43,311 bases of DNA from Candidatus Igneacidithiobacillus taupoensis (GTDB lineage Bacteria; Pseudomonadota; Gammaproteobacteria; Acidithiobacillales; Acidithiobacillaceae), in NCBI GenBank assembly GCA_021375695.1, contig JAEPKX010000010.1, positions 3,648 to 46,958 of the forward strand. Reading direction: 5' to 3'. The position numbers were made by a program, and so were the translations under genes. Below are positions 33,128-43,311 of this stretch, in pieces. The notes under the pieces are model-generated. The model was not told the DNA's origin and searched no databases. It saw only the letters and a list, made by a program, of their open reading frames with translations. Within the stretch, counting starts at the first letter, position 1, and each line of letters opens with the position of its first letter.

Positions 33128-36100
33128 AGGTTGCCCTCCCCCCGCAACACCGTGTCGAGGGAGTACAAGAGCTCCGGATCTACCGGGAACACGCAGGCAC
33201 CGCGAGTGGGAGCTGCGATTCCCCGGATAAACCAATCCAGCGCCCCACCCAAATGCTGGCGGGGATCATAGGCTGCACCAAGCCTGGATTGTAACAATCG
33301 ATGCAGGGCAAGGAGATAGAGAATGGCTTGCACCTCATAGCGGTGTTGGCATACGGCTCTTTCCAATGTGGCCTGATCATAGGCTCCATCGTTCTCTCCC
33401 AAGGCATTGGATTTATAGTCCACAATCCAATACCGGCCTTCCCAGACCAGGACCAGATCCGCAAATCCCATCAGCAATCCGCGCAGTTGACGGGGGGTCA
33501 ATGCGGGACGCGGGACACCGGGTAAAAGGTATTGGGTACAGAGCGCATCAATGGTTTTGGTAGTTGTCTCCGTCACCGGAAACCAGAATTCCATTTCCGC
33601 AAGGTAGTCCCGAAGATTCTGCAATTCTGCCCCAATACCAGGGATCGCCGTACTCACCACCTCTTCCAGCCAGAGGCGAACATCTTCCGCGTAGGTACCC
33701 CAACCCTGCCGTCGGCAACGCTCGCGAAGCTGTTCCTGGAGATTTTTGTTGCCAGGCAGGCCAAATTGTTCTTCTGCCAGCCAGGCAAGCAATTCATGCA
33801 AAAACTTGCCAGGCCAGGACCCCCTGGGGAAACGATGGCGCGGAACATCCTGTCGACCGGAATGGAAGTGCTCGGTGATCACAAAATCTTGTTCCATATC
33901 CGTCTGGGCGGGAAAAGAATCCGTACCAAGCTCCGCCAGATCTCGAACCATGGCCGAGAAACTGCTGATGCCCCAATCCCGTTCAAAGGATCCAGTGTAA
34001 TATGGGGCATTGACAAGTTCCGGGCGCACTTCCCGGGTTTCCAGAAGGGTACGGGGGATTTTTTCTTCCTCGGCAATGGGCCGAATCGTCCAGGCAGGGT
34101 CCCTGAAGACCTGTTGGAGGATGGCCGGCAAGGATGCCTCCTTCGTCTGCTGATCCACCCCCAGCAGGTACCCCATGGCACTTTTCTCCAGCATACAGGG
34201 TTGCTTGCCATGGCCCTTCAATGTCCCAATTCCCAGCCAGAGAAAATGGCGGGCACGGGTAACAGCCACATAGAGAAGGCGAAGGTCCTCCTGTAAGCGA
34301 GCTTGGTCTGGATCCCCAGCGCTATCTTCCGAGAAAATATCCCAATCATCCTTTTCGACCCGTCGACAGCTTGCGGCAAAGGGAACATAGACAATGGGAT
34401 ATTCCAGCCCCTTGGCTTTGTGTATGGTGACGACGCGGACGAGATCTGCCTCGCTCTCCAGGCGAAGAATGCTTTCTTCTCCGGCTTCCTGGCTGTCGGC
34501 AATGGCTTCTTCCAGCCAGCGGATCAGCCCCTGCTCTCCGTCGAGCTTGCCGCTGGCTTCCTGAAGAAGTTCAGCAAGATGGAGAAAATTGGTCAGTCGG
34601 CGCTCGCCATCCGCCATAGCCAACCAGCGCCCGGGCAGCCCCAACCGAAACAGGGTTTGCCGGAGCATGGGAAGCACTCCGTGACGACGCCAGATATGGT
34701 GTAACTCTTGCAGTAATTCCAGACGCTCTTCGAAGACCGCGTCATTGCGTATCAATTCATCCATTTCAGCAAGGGAGGCTGCCAACAACGCACTGGCAAA
34801 GGCGGCCCGGGCCAATGGAGTCTCTCTGGGCTCGGCAACGGCGCGAAGCCAGCGCACCAGGTCTTTCGCTTCCGCCGAAGAAAATACCGAATCCTGGTCG
34901 GAGAGATAGACAGAAAGGACTCCTCGTTGGCGCAGCTCTCCCCGCACGGCAGCAGCTTCGTTCCGATCCCGGACGAGGATGGCGATATCAGCAGGCCGAA
35001 CGGGTCGCTTCAGGCTCCCTTCCAGAAAACAAATATCACGATCATTCAAGAGGCAAACCAAATGCTCGGCACACGCCCGACTAAAATGAGAGAGCATTTG
35101 GGTCCTGGATTCTGGGCCCGTCCCATAAACAATCTCCATGGCTGGCATTAGCTCATCACCCCGTTGCAGGATTTCCGGGCGACCGTGGGCATGGTTGGCC
35201 ACAAAGGGTATGGGATTGGAACCATTGCTTCGATGCAGGAAAGCACCGGGTCCGGTGCGTTGTTCGCCAGCCAGAAAAAGTTGATTCACTCCCTCCACCA
35301 GTTTCGGGATGGAGCGATAGTTCCTGGTAAGGGAGTATTGGCGACCCGTAGTTGCCTCTCGCGCTTGCAGATAACTGCGGATATCCGCCCCGCGAAACGC
35401 GTAGATGGACTGTTTGGGATCACCAATCAGTAAAATAGCGCTTTCTGGATCGTTGTCGGCAATGTGATAGAGCTGATCAAAGAGACGAAACTGCAGGCTG
35501 GAGGTATCCTGAAACTCATCAATCAAGGCTACCGGGTACTGCTGCACAATTCGCTTGCGCAGCTGGAGGCCATTGCTGCCAGCCAGGGCTTGCGCCAAAC
35601 GCTCCAACATGTCCTGGAAACCAAAGGTGCGTGCTGCACTTTTCAGGCCCTGAAGACGTTGATGCACCAAAGCAGCAGCGACTAAACGCAGGGGGCGATC
35701 GGGACGGGGAAGTTGCCGCAATGCCTCCCGGAAAGCGTCCCACTGGGACCAGTCGGGAGGAATCACGACGGATGTATTCTTTTTCAGCGCAGTAGTGAGG
35801 CCGTCGGAACAAAATCGCTTCCAGGCCTGATCGGGTAGGTCTAGGCTAATTTTCGCAGGATCTGCACACCATTCCTGCAGCAACATGAACCACGCACGGG
35901 CCGCTTCCGGGTTCAGCATGTTGCTCTTGAAGGGGCTCTCGGGGCTGGCTGGCGGAATCACGCTGCCAAGCCAATCGCATATTTGCCCAATCCAGGGGGC
36001 CCACTGGGATTTCAGTGTCTGCACTGCTTCTAGCTGGACGCTTTTCTGCTTTTGCCACTCCGATAGCAAAGATCGGTCCATCGTCCTGTATCCGGGTGGC

Positions 36101-36726
36101 ATGGTTGCCAGGGAATTCCGTACATCGTTCCGAAATTGCTCGATCGATCCCCAGATCTCCAAGAGACCGGCCAACGACTCTCCCGTCAGTGGATAGATCT
36201 GCTGCCGCCAGACATCCTTTACTGCCAGATCAAAGAATTCTCTTTCATCGGCAACCAGCTTCTCGTCAAAAAGACTGCCACTGTCAAAGGCGTGTTCCCG
36301 CAACATTCGTTGGCACCAGGCATCGATGGTAAAGATGGCTGCCACATCCATATTTTCCGCAGCATTAGACAGCAGCCAGGCGGCCTGTTGCCGGCGATCT
36401 GCTTCTTTATAACTTTGCAGCAACTGCCGCAAGAAACTATCCGCTGGATCAGGTTCACGCTCTCCCCGAAAACAGGCAGCTGCCTCGACCAGACGGGCAC
36501 GGATCCGTTCGCCAAGCTCACGGGTAGCGGCCCGGGTAAAGGTCACCACCAGGATCTGTTCAGGGCTGAGCGGCGCTAGCGCGTTTTCCCCATGTCCCAG
36601 TACCAAACGCAAATACAACGCTGCGATCGTCCAGGTCTTGCCCGTGCCCGCACTGGCTTCGATGAGTCGACTGCCCCGGAGAGGAAGTGTGAAAGGATCC
36701 AGTAGATCACTCCTCTGCATGGCCAT
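33124..36726 (-). CDS. recB: exodeoxyribonuclease V, beta subunit
   Basis: 1200 residues, near the usual length. It is a 3'-5' UvrD-type helicase with a C-terminal nuclease. Walker A is LIEASAGTGKTWTIAALY near residue 25, Walker B is ALIDEFQDTSSLQF, and the helicase motifs LIGDPKQSIYAFRGADI, VVTIHKAKGLEYPIVYVP and LLYVAVTRARH follow. The nuclease domain has LLMGFADLVL and YWIVDYKSNALG with its catalytic Asp and Lys. The ATG at 36726 has AAGG upstream; 36720 is an alternative. It overlaps recC by about 20 bases and recD by 4. Confidence 0.94.
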   Translation of the reverse strand: MAMQRSDLLDPFTLPLRGSRLIEASAGTGKTWTIAALYLRLVLGHGENALAPLSPEQILVVTFTRAATRELGERIRARLVEAAACFRGEREPDPADSFLRQLLQSYKEADRRQQAAWLLSNAAENMDVAAIFTIDAWCQRMLREHAFDSGSLFDEKLVADEREFFDLAVKDVWRQQIYPLTGESLAGLLEIWGSIEQFRNDVRNSLATMPPGYRTMDRSLLSEWQKQKSVQLEAVQTLKSQWAPWIGQICDWLGSVIPPASPESPFKSNMLNPEAARAWFMLLQEWCADPAKISLDLPDQAWKRFCSDGLTTALKKNTSVVIPPDWSQWDAFREALRQLPRPDRPLRLVAAALVHQRLQGLKSAARTFGFQDMLERLAQALAGSNGLQLRKRIVQQYPVALIDEFQDTSSLQFRLFDQLYHIADNDPESAILLIGDPKQSIYAFRGADIRSYLQAREATTGRQYSLTRNYRSIPKLVEGVNQLFLAGEQRTGPGAFLHRSNGSNPIPFVANHAHGRPEILQRGDELMPAMEIVYGTGPESRTQMLSHFSRACAEHLVCLLNDRDICFLEGSLKRPVRPADIAILVRDRNEAAAVRGELRQRGVLSVYLSDQDSVFSSAEAKDLVRWLRAVAEPRETPLARAAFASALLAASLAEMDELIRNDAVFEERLELLQELHHIWRRHGVLPMLRQTLFRLGLPGRWLAMADGERRLTNFLHLAELLQEASGKLDGEQGLIRWLEEAIADSQEAGEESILRLESEADLVRVVTIHKAKGLEYPIVYVPFAASCRRVEKDDWDIFSEDSAGDPDQARLQEDLRLLYVAVTRARHFLWLGIGTLKGHGKQPCMLEKSAMGYLLGVDQQTKEASLPAILQQVFRDPAWTIRPIAEEEKIPRTLLETREVRPELVNAPYYTGSFERDWGISSFSAMVRDLAELGTDSFPAQTDMEQDFVITEHFHSGRQDVPRHRFPRGSWPGKFLHELLAWLAEEQFGLPGNKNLQEQLRERCRRQGWGTYAEDVRLWLEEVVSTAIPGIGAELQNLRDYLAEMEFWFPVTETTTKTIDALCTQYLLPGVPRPALTPRQLRGLLMGFADLVLVWEGRYWIVDYKSNALGENDGAYDQATLERAVCQHRYEVQAILYLLALHRLLQSRLGAAYDPRQHLGGALDWFIRGIAAPTRGACVFPVDPELLYSLDTVLRGEGNL

Positions 36727-39700
36727 CTCTACCTTGGGAGTGAACGCTGATGGTGATTCTCTCGGCCCAAGCCACCAGGGGCGCAAATATGGTTTCGGCA
36801 AAAAAGGCAAAGCGGCCATCGGCGCTCAACTGCTCGAAGTCAGGATAGATGCGGGCAAGATAGGGGTCCTTGCCTTCCCCAGGAGCACCAGGAAACCCTC
36901 CCTCAAAAACGGTTTGGGGATTTTGATTTCGCACCTGCGCTAGCGCAGATTGCACCGCCCAAGGCAAGGGTTCTTGCAAACCCATTCCCCAGAACCCGAG
37001 GAGCTTTTGGAGATAAGATCTCGCTTCTTCCTTGGGGTACGCTGGCCATTGCAGCGTGGCATCGCGGCCAATCAATATACCTCCCGTAGATAAAGCACCG
37101 GCGTTGGCTGCGAGCAGTCGTACCCAGGCGTCCACAAGCTTCTCCGGACGCACCTTCTTCTCCTTGAGTAACGTCGAGGGAGTCATGCCAATCCAGCAGA
37201 CCTCACCCTCCCGGCCATACCGGGATTCCAGCCGATCCTGCAGGACAAATCCTGCATGGGAGAAACGCAAGGGGACTTTTTCTACCGCATGGGGATAGCG
37301 ATGGGTGGCATCTTGCCAGGCAAAGAGCATGGGCAGGGCCAATTCCTCCAGTCTCTGCGCCTCCTTGTCCCCGATCCCACCCATGGGTAATTGTCCTGAC
37401 CGCTGCATTTGTTGGACAAGCTCTGCTACTGCCCGGAACATATGGATCTGCGGCAGCCAAGCTAGCTCTCGAAGCAGATCCTGCAGGATGACATACAGAT
37501 CCAGACCGTCGAGATGAAATAGCTCGTCATCCGGAACGTCAGCGGGATCCTCAAAACAGACTCCCAAACGTCTGCGAAAGAAGGTCCTGACCGGATTTTT
37601 CAAAAATCCGGCCAGATCGCCCAGCGTGAGTTCGACCGAAGAATCCTCCGCTGGCGGGAGCGACAGGTTTTGGGATGTCCCGATGGACTCATGGGCATCC
37701 CGCCATTCCCTGGCGTAGGTAAGCAATCCACCGGCTTCAAAATAGCGACGACTGAAGGGCTGCAGCGGGTGTTCTGTTGTAAGCATTTGCAGCAGATTTC
37801 CAGCATCCTGTCCCACCGGTGCAGTCCATCCCGCAGCAAGATAGTCCCGTAACTGGCTGATCAAAACCGATGGGGCTTGACTGCTGTTGTCCCGTGGACT
37901 GCGACCACTCCAGCTGACGTAGAAGGTTTTTCGGGCAGAAAGGAGGGCTTCCAGCAGGAGATAGCGATCGTCATCACGACGGGATCGGTCTCCTGGCCGA
38001 TATTGACCAGGCAGGCGCATGAGATCAAAGTCATTCTGTTGGATACTTCGAGGATAGTCGCCATCGTTCATACCCAATAGGCAGACTACCTCGAAAGGAA
38101 TGGAACGAAGGGGCATGAGGCTGCAGAAGGTTATTCCACCGCCCAGAAAACGCCCCATGCGCTGTGGCTCATCGATATCCGCCAACCAGCCTGCACGAAA
38201 GACAGATAGGGGGATGGGATCATGGAACCCAGCATGCTCACAGGCCTCTGCCCAGCCATGGAGTGCTTCCTCCAGCAAGATCAGGACCTGCTGTTCCTGC
38301 GCATCCTGGGGAAGGAACCAGTTGGAAAGGAAATTCCGTGCGCGTTCAACCCAGTGTTCCGGGGTGGCAAGTGTCTGAGCCTCTTCCCACCACTCCTGCA
38401 GGCGTTGGAATACCTGATCAAGCTTGCCGACCAATGCAGCTTCGAGACCACCGATTTCAGCGTAGGGCTGGATCCCCTGATATTCCCCCGCCGCTCCACT
38501 GGCGTATCCAAGCAACATCCGCTGCAGCCCAAAAAGCCAGGTATTCTGCTCCCCACAGCTAGCCAGGCCCAGGCTCTCGCGCTGCGCCCGGTGGAGGCCC
38601 CAACGTACCCCGGCTCCCACAACCCATCGGCGAAGTTGGGGCAGCTCTTGCGGGTCCAGACCAAAACGATTGGCAACCGCCGCCACGTCCAGCAGATCCA
38701 GAATCTCCTTGATCCCGATCCGATGTTGGTCGATCTTGAGCAGCCATTCACAGGCAATAAGCACAGGGACATGATTACGTTTTTGCTGATCGACAATCGC
38801 AAAGGGAAGGTAGCGAGGATCATTTCGCCCATATTGTCCAAAGGCTGCGCGAATGGCGGGAGCAAAGTTCGCGATATCGGGAACCATGACGACAATGTCT
38901 CGGGGGCGTAGTTGGCCATTGCTTTCCTGCAGCATCTTGAGCAATTCGTCATGGAGGATTTCCACTTCCCGCTGCCGGCTATGGGCAACATGGAACACAA
39001 TGGATCGATCCTTGGCATCGACTGCATTGCGGGGATGCTCTGGCAAGGGAAGCAGGTCGCGAATGGCCGCTTGCACCTGTTCCAGGAGCGTTACGCCAGG
39101 AGACTCATCAAAAAGGTCAATGCGAGGAAAGTCGAGGGAAGGATAGGAGTCATCAATGGAATCCAGAAGCCGGACGAAATCCCTTCCTTGCCGCCCCCAC
39201 GCAGCCAGCAGCGGATGGGCATGGGCGTGCATGGCCTCCAGGGAAACTGCCGAGAGATTCTGACCGTACCGAAAAGGATGCCTCCTCCGCTCGGCGTGGA
39301 AGAGTTCGCGTCCTGCCATGATATCAGCCCAGTAATAACGACAGGGGTTGGGTACGGCCAAGATGATTTGGGCGTAGGAGGAAAGCGCTATCAAAATGTC
39401 CAGGGTACTCCTGGGCAAGGCAGTGGCGCCAAAAACGATGACCCGTCGCGGCAGCGTTGGCAGCTTGGATGATCCCGTTTGCAAGCGGGCAAGCACCTTG
39501 CGATGAACATGGGGCCGAACCATGGCACGGGCAGCTGCATCCAGTTCCTGGCAAACGGTTTGCCAAAGCAAGGACTGCCAGAGATGCTCAGCAGACAAGG
39601 GTTCCTGCTTACCAGAGGGATCGATGAGAATCGGGTTACCCTGCTCCCATGCATCCAGCCAGTCATCACGGTAGATCTGGTATTGATCGTAGAGATCCGC

Positions 39701-40111
39701 CAGGCGCATGGCGAGTTGCAGCAACCGGTCAGGATCACCATCACCCAGAAAGTGTGCCAGGGCGGAAAACTCTGCTCGAGCAAGCTGGGTGGGTAGGAGA
39801 CGCATCAGGCGCCAGGTGAGGATGCTTTTATCGAGGGGGGAAAATTGCGGAATTTCTTTCCCCAAAACCGCACGATAGATTCGCCAGAGAAAACGCCCGG
39901 GAAGTTCGACCCTGGTTGCAGCACAAATACCAGATAGCGTAGCAAACGAGGCCTTGATCCACTCCCCTATACCATTACTTTGGACCAGGATGATCTCCTC
40001 TTCCAAAGGCTGCAGGGGATGGTCACCGATCCATGCCAACACCGCATCTCGCAGCCATTCCAGGCGATTCCCCTGCAAGATCGAAAGACCATTGACGAAG
40101 GTGCTGGGCAT
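36707..40111 (-). CDS. recC: exodeoxyribonuclease V, gamma subunit
   Basis: 1134 residues from the ATG at 40111, close to E. coli RecC; a TTG start at 40144 would add 11. RecC is the catalytically dead helicase-nuclease fold that splits the DNA ends and reads the Chi site. Blocks seen are FVNGLSILQGNRLEWL at the N-terminus, ILVQSNGIGEWIKASFA, RDIVVMVPDIANFAPAIRAAFG, LPFAIVDQQKRNHVP and EVVCLLGMNDGDYPRSIQQNDFDLM. It is first in the recC-recB-recD operon. No Chi sequence can be assigned by eye. Confidence 0.93.
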   Translation of the reverse strand: MPSTFVNGLSILQGNRLEWLRDAVLAWIGDHPLQPLEEEIILVQSNGIGEWIKASFATLSGICAATRVELPGRFLWRIYRAVLGKEIPQFSPLDKSILTWRLMRLLPTQLARAEFSALAHFLGDGDPDRLLQLAMRLADLYDQYQIYRDDWLDAWEQGNPILIDPSGKQEPLSAEHLWQSLLWQTVCQELDAAARAMVRPHVHRKVLARLQTGSSKLPTLPRRVIVFGATALPRSTLDILIALSSYAQIILAVPNPCRYYWADIMAGRELFHAERRRHPFRYGQNLSAVSLEAMHAHAHPLLAAWGRQGRDFVRLLDSIDDSYPSLDFPRIDLFDESPGVTLLEQVQAAIRDLLPLPEHPRNAVDAKDRSIVFHVAHSRQREVEILHDELLKMLQESNGQLRPRDIVVMVPDIANFAPAIRAAFGQYGRNDPRYLPFAIVDQQKRNHVPVLIACEWLLKIDQHRIGIKEILDLLDVAAVANRFGLDPQELPQLRRWVVGAGVRWGLHRAQRESLGLASCGEQNTWLFGLQRMLLGYASGAAGEYQGIQPYAEIGGLEAALVGKLDQVFQRLQEWWEEAQTLATPEHWVERARNFLSNWFLPQDAQEQQVLILLEEALHGWAEACEHAGFHDPIPLSVFRAGWLADIDEPQRMGRFLGGGITFCSLMPLRSIPFEVVCLLGMNDGDYPRSIQQNDFDLMRLPGQYRPGDRSRRDDDRYLLLEALLSARKTFYVSWSGRSPRDNSSQAPSVLISQLRDYLAAGWTAPVGQDAGNLLQMLTTEHPLQPFSRRYFEAGGLLTYAREWRDAHESIGTSQNLSLPPAEDSSVELTLGDLAGFLKNPVRTFFRRRLGVCFEDPADVPDDELFHLDGLDLYVILQDLLRELAWLPQIHMFRAVAELVQQMQRSGQLPMGGIGDKEAQRLEELALPMLFAWQDATHRYPHAVEKVPLRFSHAGFVLQDRLESRYGREGEVCWIGMTPSTLLKEKKVRPEKLVDAWVRLLAANAGALSTGGILIGRDATLQWPAYPKEEARSYLQKLLGFWGMGLQEPLPWAVQSALAQVRNQNPQTVFEGGFPGAPGEGKDPYLARIYPDFEQLSADGRFAFFAETIFAPLVAWAERITISVHSQGRDGHAEE

Positions 40112-40452
40112 AAGCTTTCCCGTCTGAAAAGGACTTGCGGACAACGAAGGTTGGAATTCTCCAAGGATTCTTTGGGATCAGGAATGGCGTGACTCAATAA
40201 AACAGTTCGCAATGGGCAAAATCCCGATGCGGCCATGGTGGCGCCTGTCTGGTTAGCTTCACGTTCCGGTACCTGGAAACTTCCGCATCAAAGGTCCCGG
40301 AAAAGCAGAGAGCCCATACAGCAAAGAGTAATATGCAAAATGGCTGAGGGAGTCCCCAACCCAAGCGTCTCGCGTCATCACGTAACGTCGCTAGATTGCC
40401 AGCAACCCCAGGTAAATACAAGACTTCCGCCGCGGTGATCGTCTCGGATGGC
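40112..40452. other. gap upstream of recC, bounded by an insertion sequence
   Basis: About 340 bases. The recC promoter should lie here, but no clear -35/-10 pair stands out. A minus-strand frame (40457 to 40194, 87 residues, one possible membrane helix FCILLFAVWALCFS) starts inside the insertion sequence end. It may be the tail of a gene cut by that element, or chance. No family is recognised. Confidence 0.35.
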
Positions 40453-41094
40453 TGCATAAGTTCAGAAACCTTTGGCACTCCTTTGAAGCGGGAGGAGCGC
40501 CATGCAAGTACACCATGCCGGTTACCGGATCCGGGGGTTTTATCGAGTAGCCGCCTTGGCCGCTCGATCCTGTGCCCCCAAACGCCGTCGTACACCCACG
40601 ACCGACCCACGGCTGGCCGCGCAAATCCGTGACTGGCGCACCCGCCATCCCAAGCTCGGCAAGGACAAGCTGCACGTGCTGCTACGTCCGTGGTGTGAGC
40701 AGCACGGCATCCCCTTGCCCAGCGTCTCCACGATCGGTCGCATCATTGCCCGCGCCCCGGACAAAATGCGCCATGCGCCAGCAAGAATCGATACCAAAGG
40801 CCGCCCGGCCCCTCAGGCGCCACCCCAAGCCAAGAAAGCCCAAAGGCGCGCGCTTGGCGCCCTTGGAGGTGCTTGCTTGCGACACCATCGAGCGCTTCCA
40901 TCGAACCGTGCAGGAGTCCTTCGTCGATTACCACGAAGACCTGCTCTTTACCGACCTAGACGCCTTCAACCAGCAGCTAGCCAACTGGCTCGTCTTCTAT
41001 AACGCCGAGCGCCCTCACCATACCCTCGGAGCGCCCTCCATTACAATTCCTCCTCCAACACCAACCCGAGCGCCAAAGGTGGTGGACTCATACA
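40453..41094 (+). mobile_element. internally deleted IS481-like insertion sequence
   Basis: Imperfect terminal inverted repeats of about 27-28 bases bound it: left 40453-40480 beginning TGCATAAGTTCA, right 41068-41094 beginning (complement) TGTATGAGTCCA. Both end in ACCTTTGGC(A/G)CTC, with about 21 matches with one gap. The element is only 642 bases, well short of a full IS481 (about 1 kb), because the transposase is deleted inside. No target duplication longer than about 3 bases is visible. Confidence 0.6.
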
Positions 41095-41141
41095 AGCTAT
41101 TGCAGCGCAAGCCATTTCGAAGTAAAATTGTATGGTCTTAG
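40502..41141 (+). pseudogene. IS481-like transposase remnant (frameshift and core deletion)
   Basis: The first part (frame from 40502) has the helix-turn-helix region typical of IS481 transposases: PKRRRTPTTDPRL, RHPKLGKDKLHVLLRPW and SVSTIGRIIAR. Near 40800 the frame shifts by one, and the rve part continues (RRHPKPRKPKGARLAPLEVLACDTI). It then jumps directly to ERFHRTVQESFVDYHED and NAERPHHTLGAPS. The stretch between the first Asp and the last Glu of the DDE core, including the second Asp, is missing. The stop codon lies outside the right terminal repeat and its last base is the first base of tRNA-Glu. It is not active. Confidence 0.75.
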
Positions 41142-41216
41142 TCCCCATCGTCTAGCGGTCTAGGACACCGCCCTTTCACGGCGGTAACGGGGGTTCGAAC
41201 CCCCCTGGGGACGCCA
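41141..41216 (+). tRNA. tRNA-Glu (anticodon TTC)
   Basis: A 76-base cloverleaf with an encoded CCA end. The acceptor stem is GTCCCCA/TGGGGAC. The D arm is GTCTAGCGGTCTAGGAC, and the anticodon stem CCGCC/GGCGG carries the loop CTTTCAC with TTC at 41175-41177. The T arm is GGGGGTTCGAACCCCC. It lies between insertion sequences. tRNA genes are frequent integration points, but no duplicated 3' end (att site) is seen in the window. Confidence 0.97.
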
Positions 41217-41307
41217 ACTATAAACGTAAAGTCAGAATATAATCAGGTATTTCGTGGTTTTTCGCGTCGCTATCGTGTGTACCGAGCCCTTTCCTCTCCA
41301 ACATAGT

Positions 41308-41471
41308 CTTGCTGACGTAGATTTCACCGAAAGCCCAGTGAATGAAAGCTCCATCGAACACCTCGTCAAAGGCTACTCTCTTAACGCGGCCCACAATATT
41401 CTGCTGGTCGGGGCACGGGCACCGGGAAAACTCTTCTTGCCATGAAACTTGGTAGCGTAGAGGGTCTATAA
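41308..41471 (+). pseudogene. IstB-like (IS21 helper ATPase) fragment
   Basis: LADVDFTESPVNESSIEHL and NAAHNILLVG match the segment before the Walker A loop of IS21 IstB proteins. At about 41410 a one-base loss shifts the frame, and the next frame reads GTGTGKTLLAMKLGSVEGL before a stop at 41469. So the P-loop is present but out of frame, and the ATPase body is missing. No IstA transposase is nearby. It is dead. Confidence 0.65.
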
Positions 41472-41930
41472 TTATTGCTGTTGATAATCAATTTCTGGTA
41501 ATCCCACAAACTATAGCTTGGCAAATAGATCCTCCCCTGTGATAGGTTAAAATTAATTTATGTCAAACAGAGCGCTGTTTTGCGTTCGAGATCCCAGAGT
41601 GCGGGATCTGTGAGACCGCGGCCACCGTAGACCACCACCAACGAATTACCCATCTGTTGTATCCCTACCTGTACGGTGGTATCCATTTCGAGCTCAAGGA
41701 AGCCCAAAAACGCAAAGCGTTATAGCTTTACCTATGCAAAAAGGGGGTAGCAGATCCAGAAAATCGTGCAATCCACCCGGGATCGCTTCTCCGAAACGGC
41801 CCTCTGAAGCCACGATGTGTGCGATGGTTTGTCTGGCAGACCTCCAGGATGCCCGTTGGCGCAAGCAACGGATCCATGAACTTGCCAGGCGTTGGGGAAT
41901 TCCCCCAGAGCAGGTGATCGACTCGGCTCC
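41472..41930. other. decayed mobile DNA without a recognised gene
   Basis: About 460 bases of broken frames. The frame 41734-41982 (plus) contains DARWRKQRIHELARRWGIPPEQVIDSAP, which looks like real coding sequence of unknown family cut by the next element. A GATCCC/GGGATC hairpin lies at 41590-41608. Nothing else can be named. Confidence 0.35.
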
Positions 41931-41939
41931 TTGTATGTT

Positions 41940-43118
<1,179 letters not shown>

Positions 43119-43132
43119 CTTGCAACACGGTT

Positions 43133-43148
43133 ACTCAACACTTTGAGT
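43133..43148. repeat. short inverted repeat after the IS110 transposase
   Basis: ACTCAA-CACT-TTGAGT, a perfect 6-base stem with a 4-base loop, 15 bases past the transposase stop. It may belong to the right end of the IS110 element. No T run follows, so it is not a clear terminator. Confidence 0.35.
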
Positions 43149-43203
43149 GGGTTAACTGGTAGCATGTGGTGCCTGTGACAAGCGGATGGATTAGGGATTG
43201 GGG

Positions 43204-43311
43204 ATGAATCAGGAACAGCTTTTCAGTCTGGCTTTGGGATTGGTACCACCGTGGCTGGTTGATCATGTGACCTTCTCTGTGGAGGAGAAACGGCTGGATC
43301 TGCAGATCACC
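43204..43311 (+). CDS. ISL3-family transposase, N-terminal part
   Basis: 36 residues to the window end. MNQEQLFSLALGLVPPW and VDHVTFSVEEKRLDLQI match the beginning of ISL3-family transposases, which start with this strand before a zinc-finger segment. The rest lies outside the window. It directly follows the IS110 element, and the boundary between the two is not visible. Confidence 0.7.
   Translation, partial: MNQEQLFSLALGLVPPWLVDHVTFSVEEKRLDLQIT

Noticed and set aside
40194-40610. A 138-codon minus-strand gene upstream of recC
   Set aside because: Its first third lies antisense inside the insertion sequence and the remainder has no recognised family; kept only as a possible gene tail.
41141-41216. 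Phage attachment site in tRNA-Glu
   Set aside because: No second copy of the tRNA 3' end and no integrase gene occur in the window.

Overview
The window is about 43 kb of bacterial chromosome with moderately high G+C. It suggests an acidophilic, largely autotrophic gammaproteobacterium-like organism, and Acidithiobacillus or a relative is my best guess. That guess rests on a fungal/archaeal-type H+-efflux P-type ATPase (plus the remnant of a second one), a cyanide-insensitive-type bd oxidase, a hydrogenase-4-like membrane complex and a RecBCD operon. It is an inference, because no rRNA or other marker gene is present.

Layout. (1) 1-19432, plus strand: one long central-carbon operon. The order is ppsA (3' part), D-lactate dehydrogenase, alpha/beta hydrolase, a gutted H+-ATPase ORF, gpmI, an AhpD-like protein, pdhA-pdhB-pdhC, ackA, a Pta/Ptb-type acyltransferase, a PfkB sugar kinase, an FAD/NAD(P)H disulfide-type oxidoreductase, class I aldolase, pyk, eno and a full-length H+-ATPase. 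Most junctions are 4-base ATGA overlaps or very short gaps. (2) 19433-20015: a gene-poor gap with candidate terminators. (3) 20016-22620, minus strand: cydA-cydB. (4) 22684-22889: a divergent control region with three tandem 14-bp palindrome-like sites. (5) 22890-30884, plus strand: an XRE-cupin regulator translationally coupled to a hydrogenase-4/Complex I-like cluster (HyfB, C, E, F, G, I types), then a YggU-family gene. The large subunit has no CxxC motif, so it cannot hold a NiFe site of the usual kind. The HyfE-like gene carries a frameshift at a T5 tract. (6) 31106-40111, minus strand: recC-recB-recD. (7) 40453-43311: an insertion-sequence pile-up around a tRNA-Glu(UUC) gene. It holds a deleted IS481-like element, an IstB fragment, a complete IS110-family transposase with a structured upstream leader, and the start of an ISL3-family transposase.

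How it works together. Operon (1) can move carbon from fructose-6-phosphate (PfkB, aldolase) and from 3-phosphoglycerate (GpmI, Eno, Pyk) to pyruvate, reverse the last step (PpsA), and send pyruvate to lactate (LdhA) or to acetyl-CoA and acetate (PDH, acyltransferase, AckA) with ATP gain. Co-encoding a proton-exporting ATPase fits an acidophile, where weak organic acids carry protons into the cell. GAPDH, PGK and the E3 subunit of PDH are not in the window. Block (3)-(5) pairs a quinol oxidase with a predicted ion-translocating redox complex under a shared divergent control region.

The best candidates for something new are the non-NiFe hydrogenase-4-like complex with its cupin regulator and triple operator, the catalytically gutted but still open H+-ATPase relic, and the possible IS110 bridge RNA.
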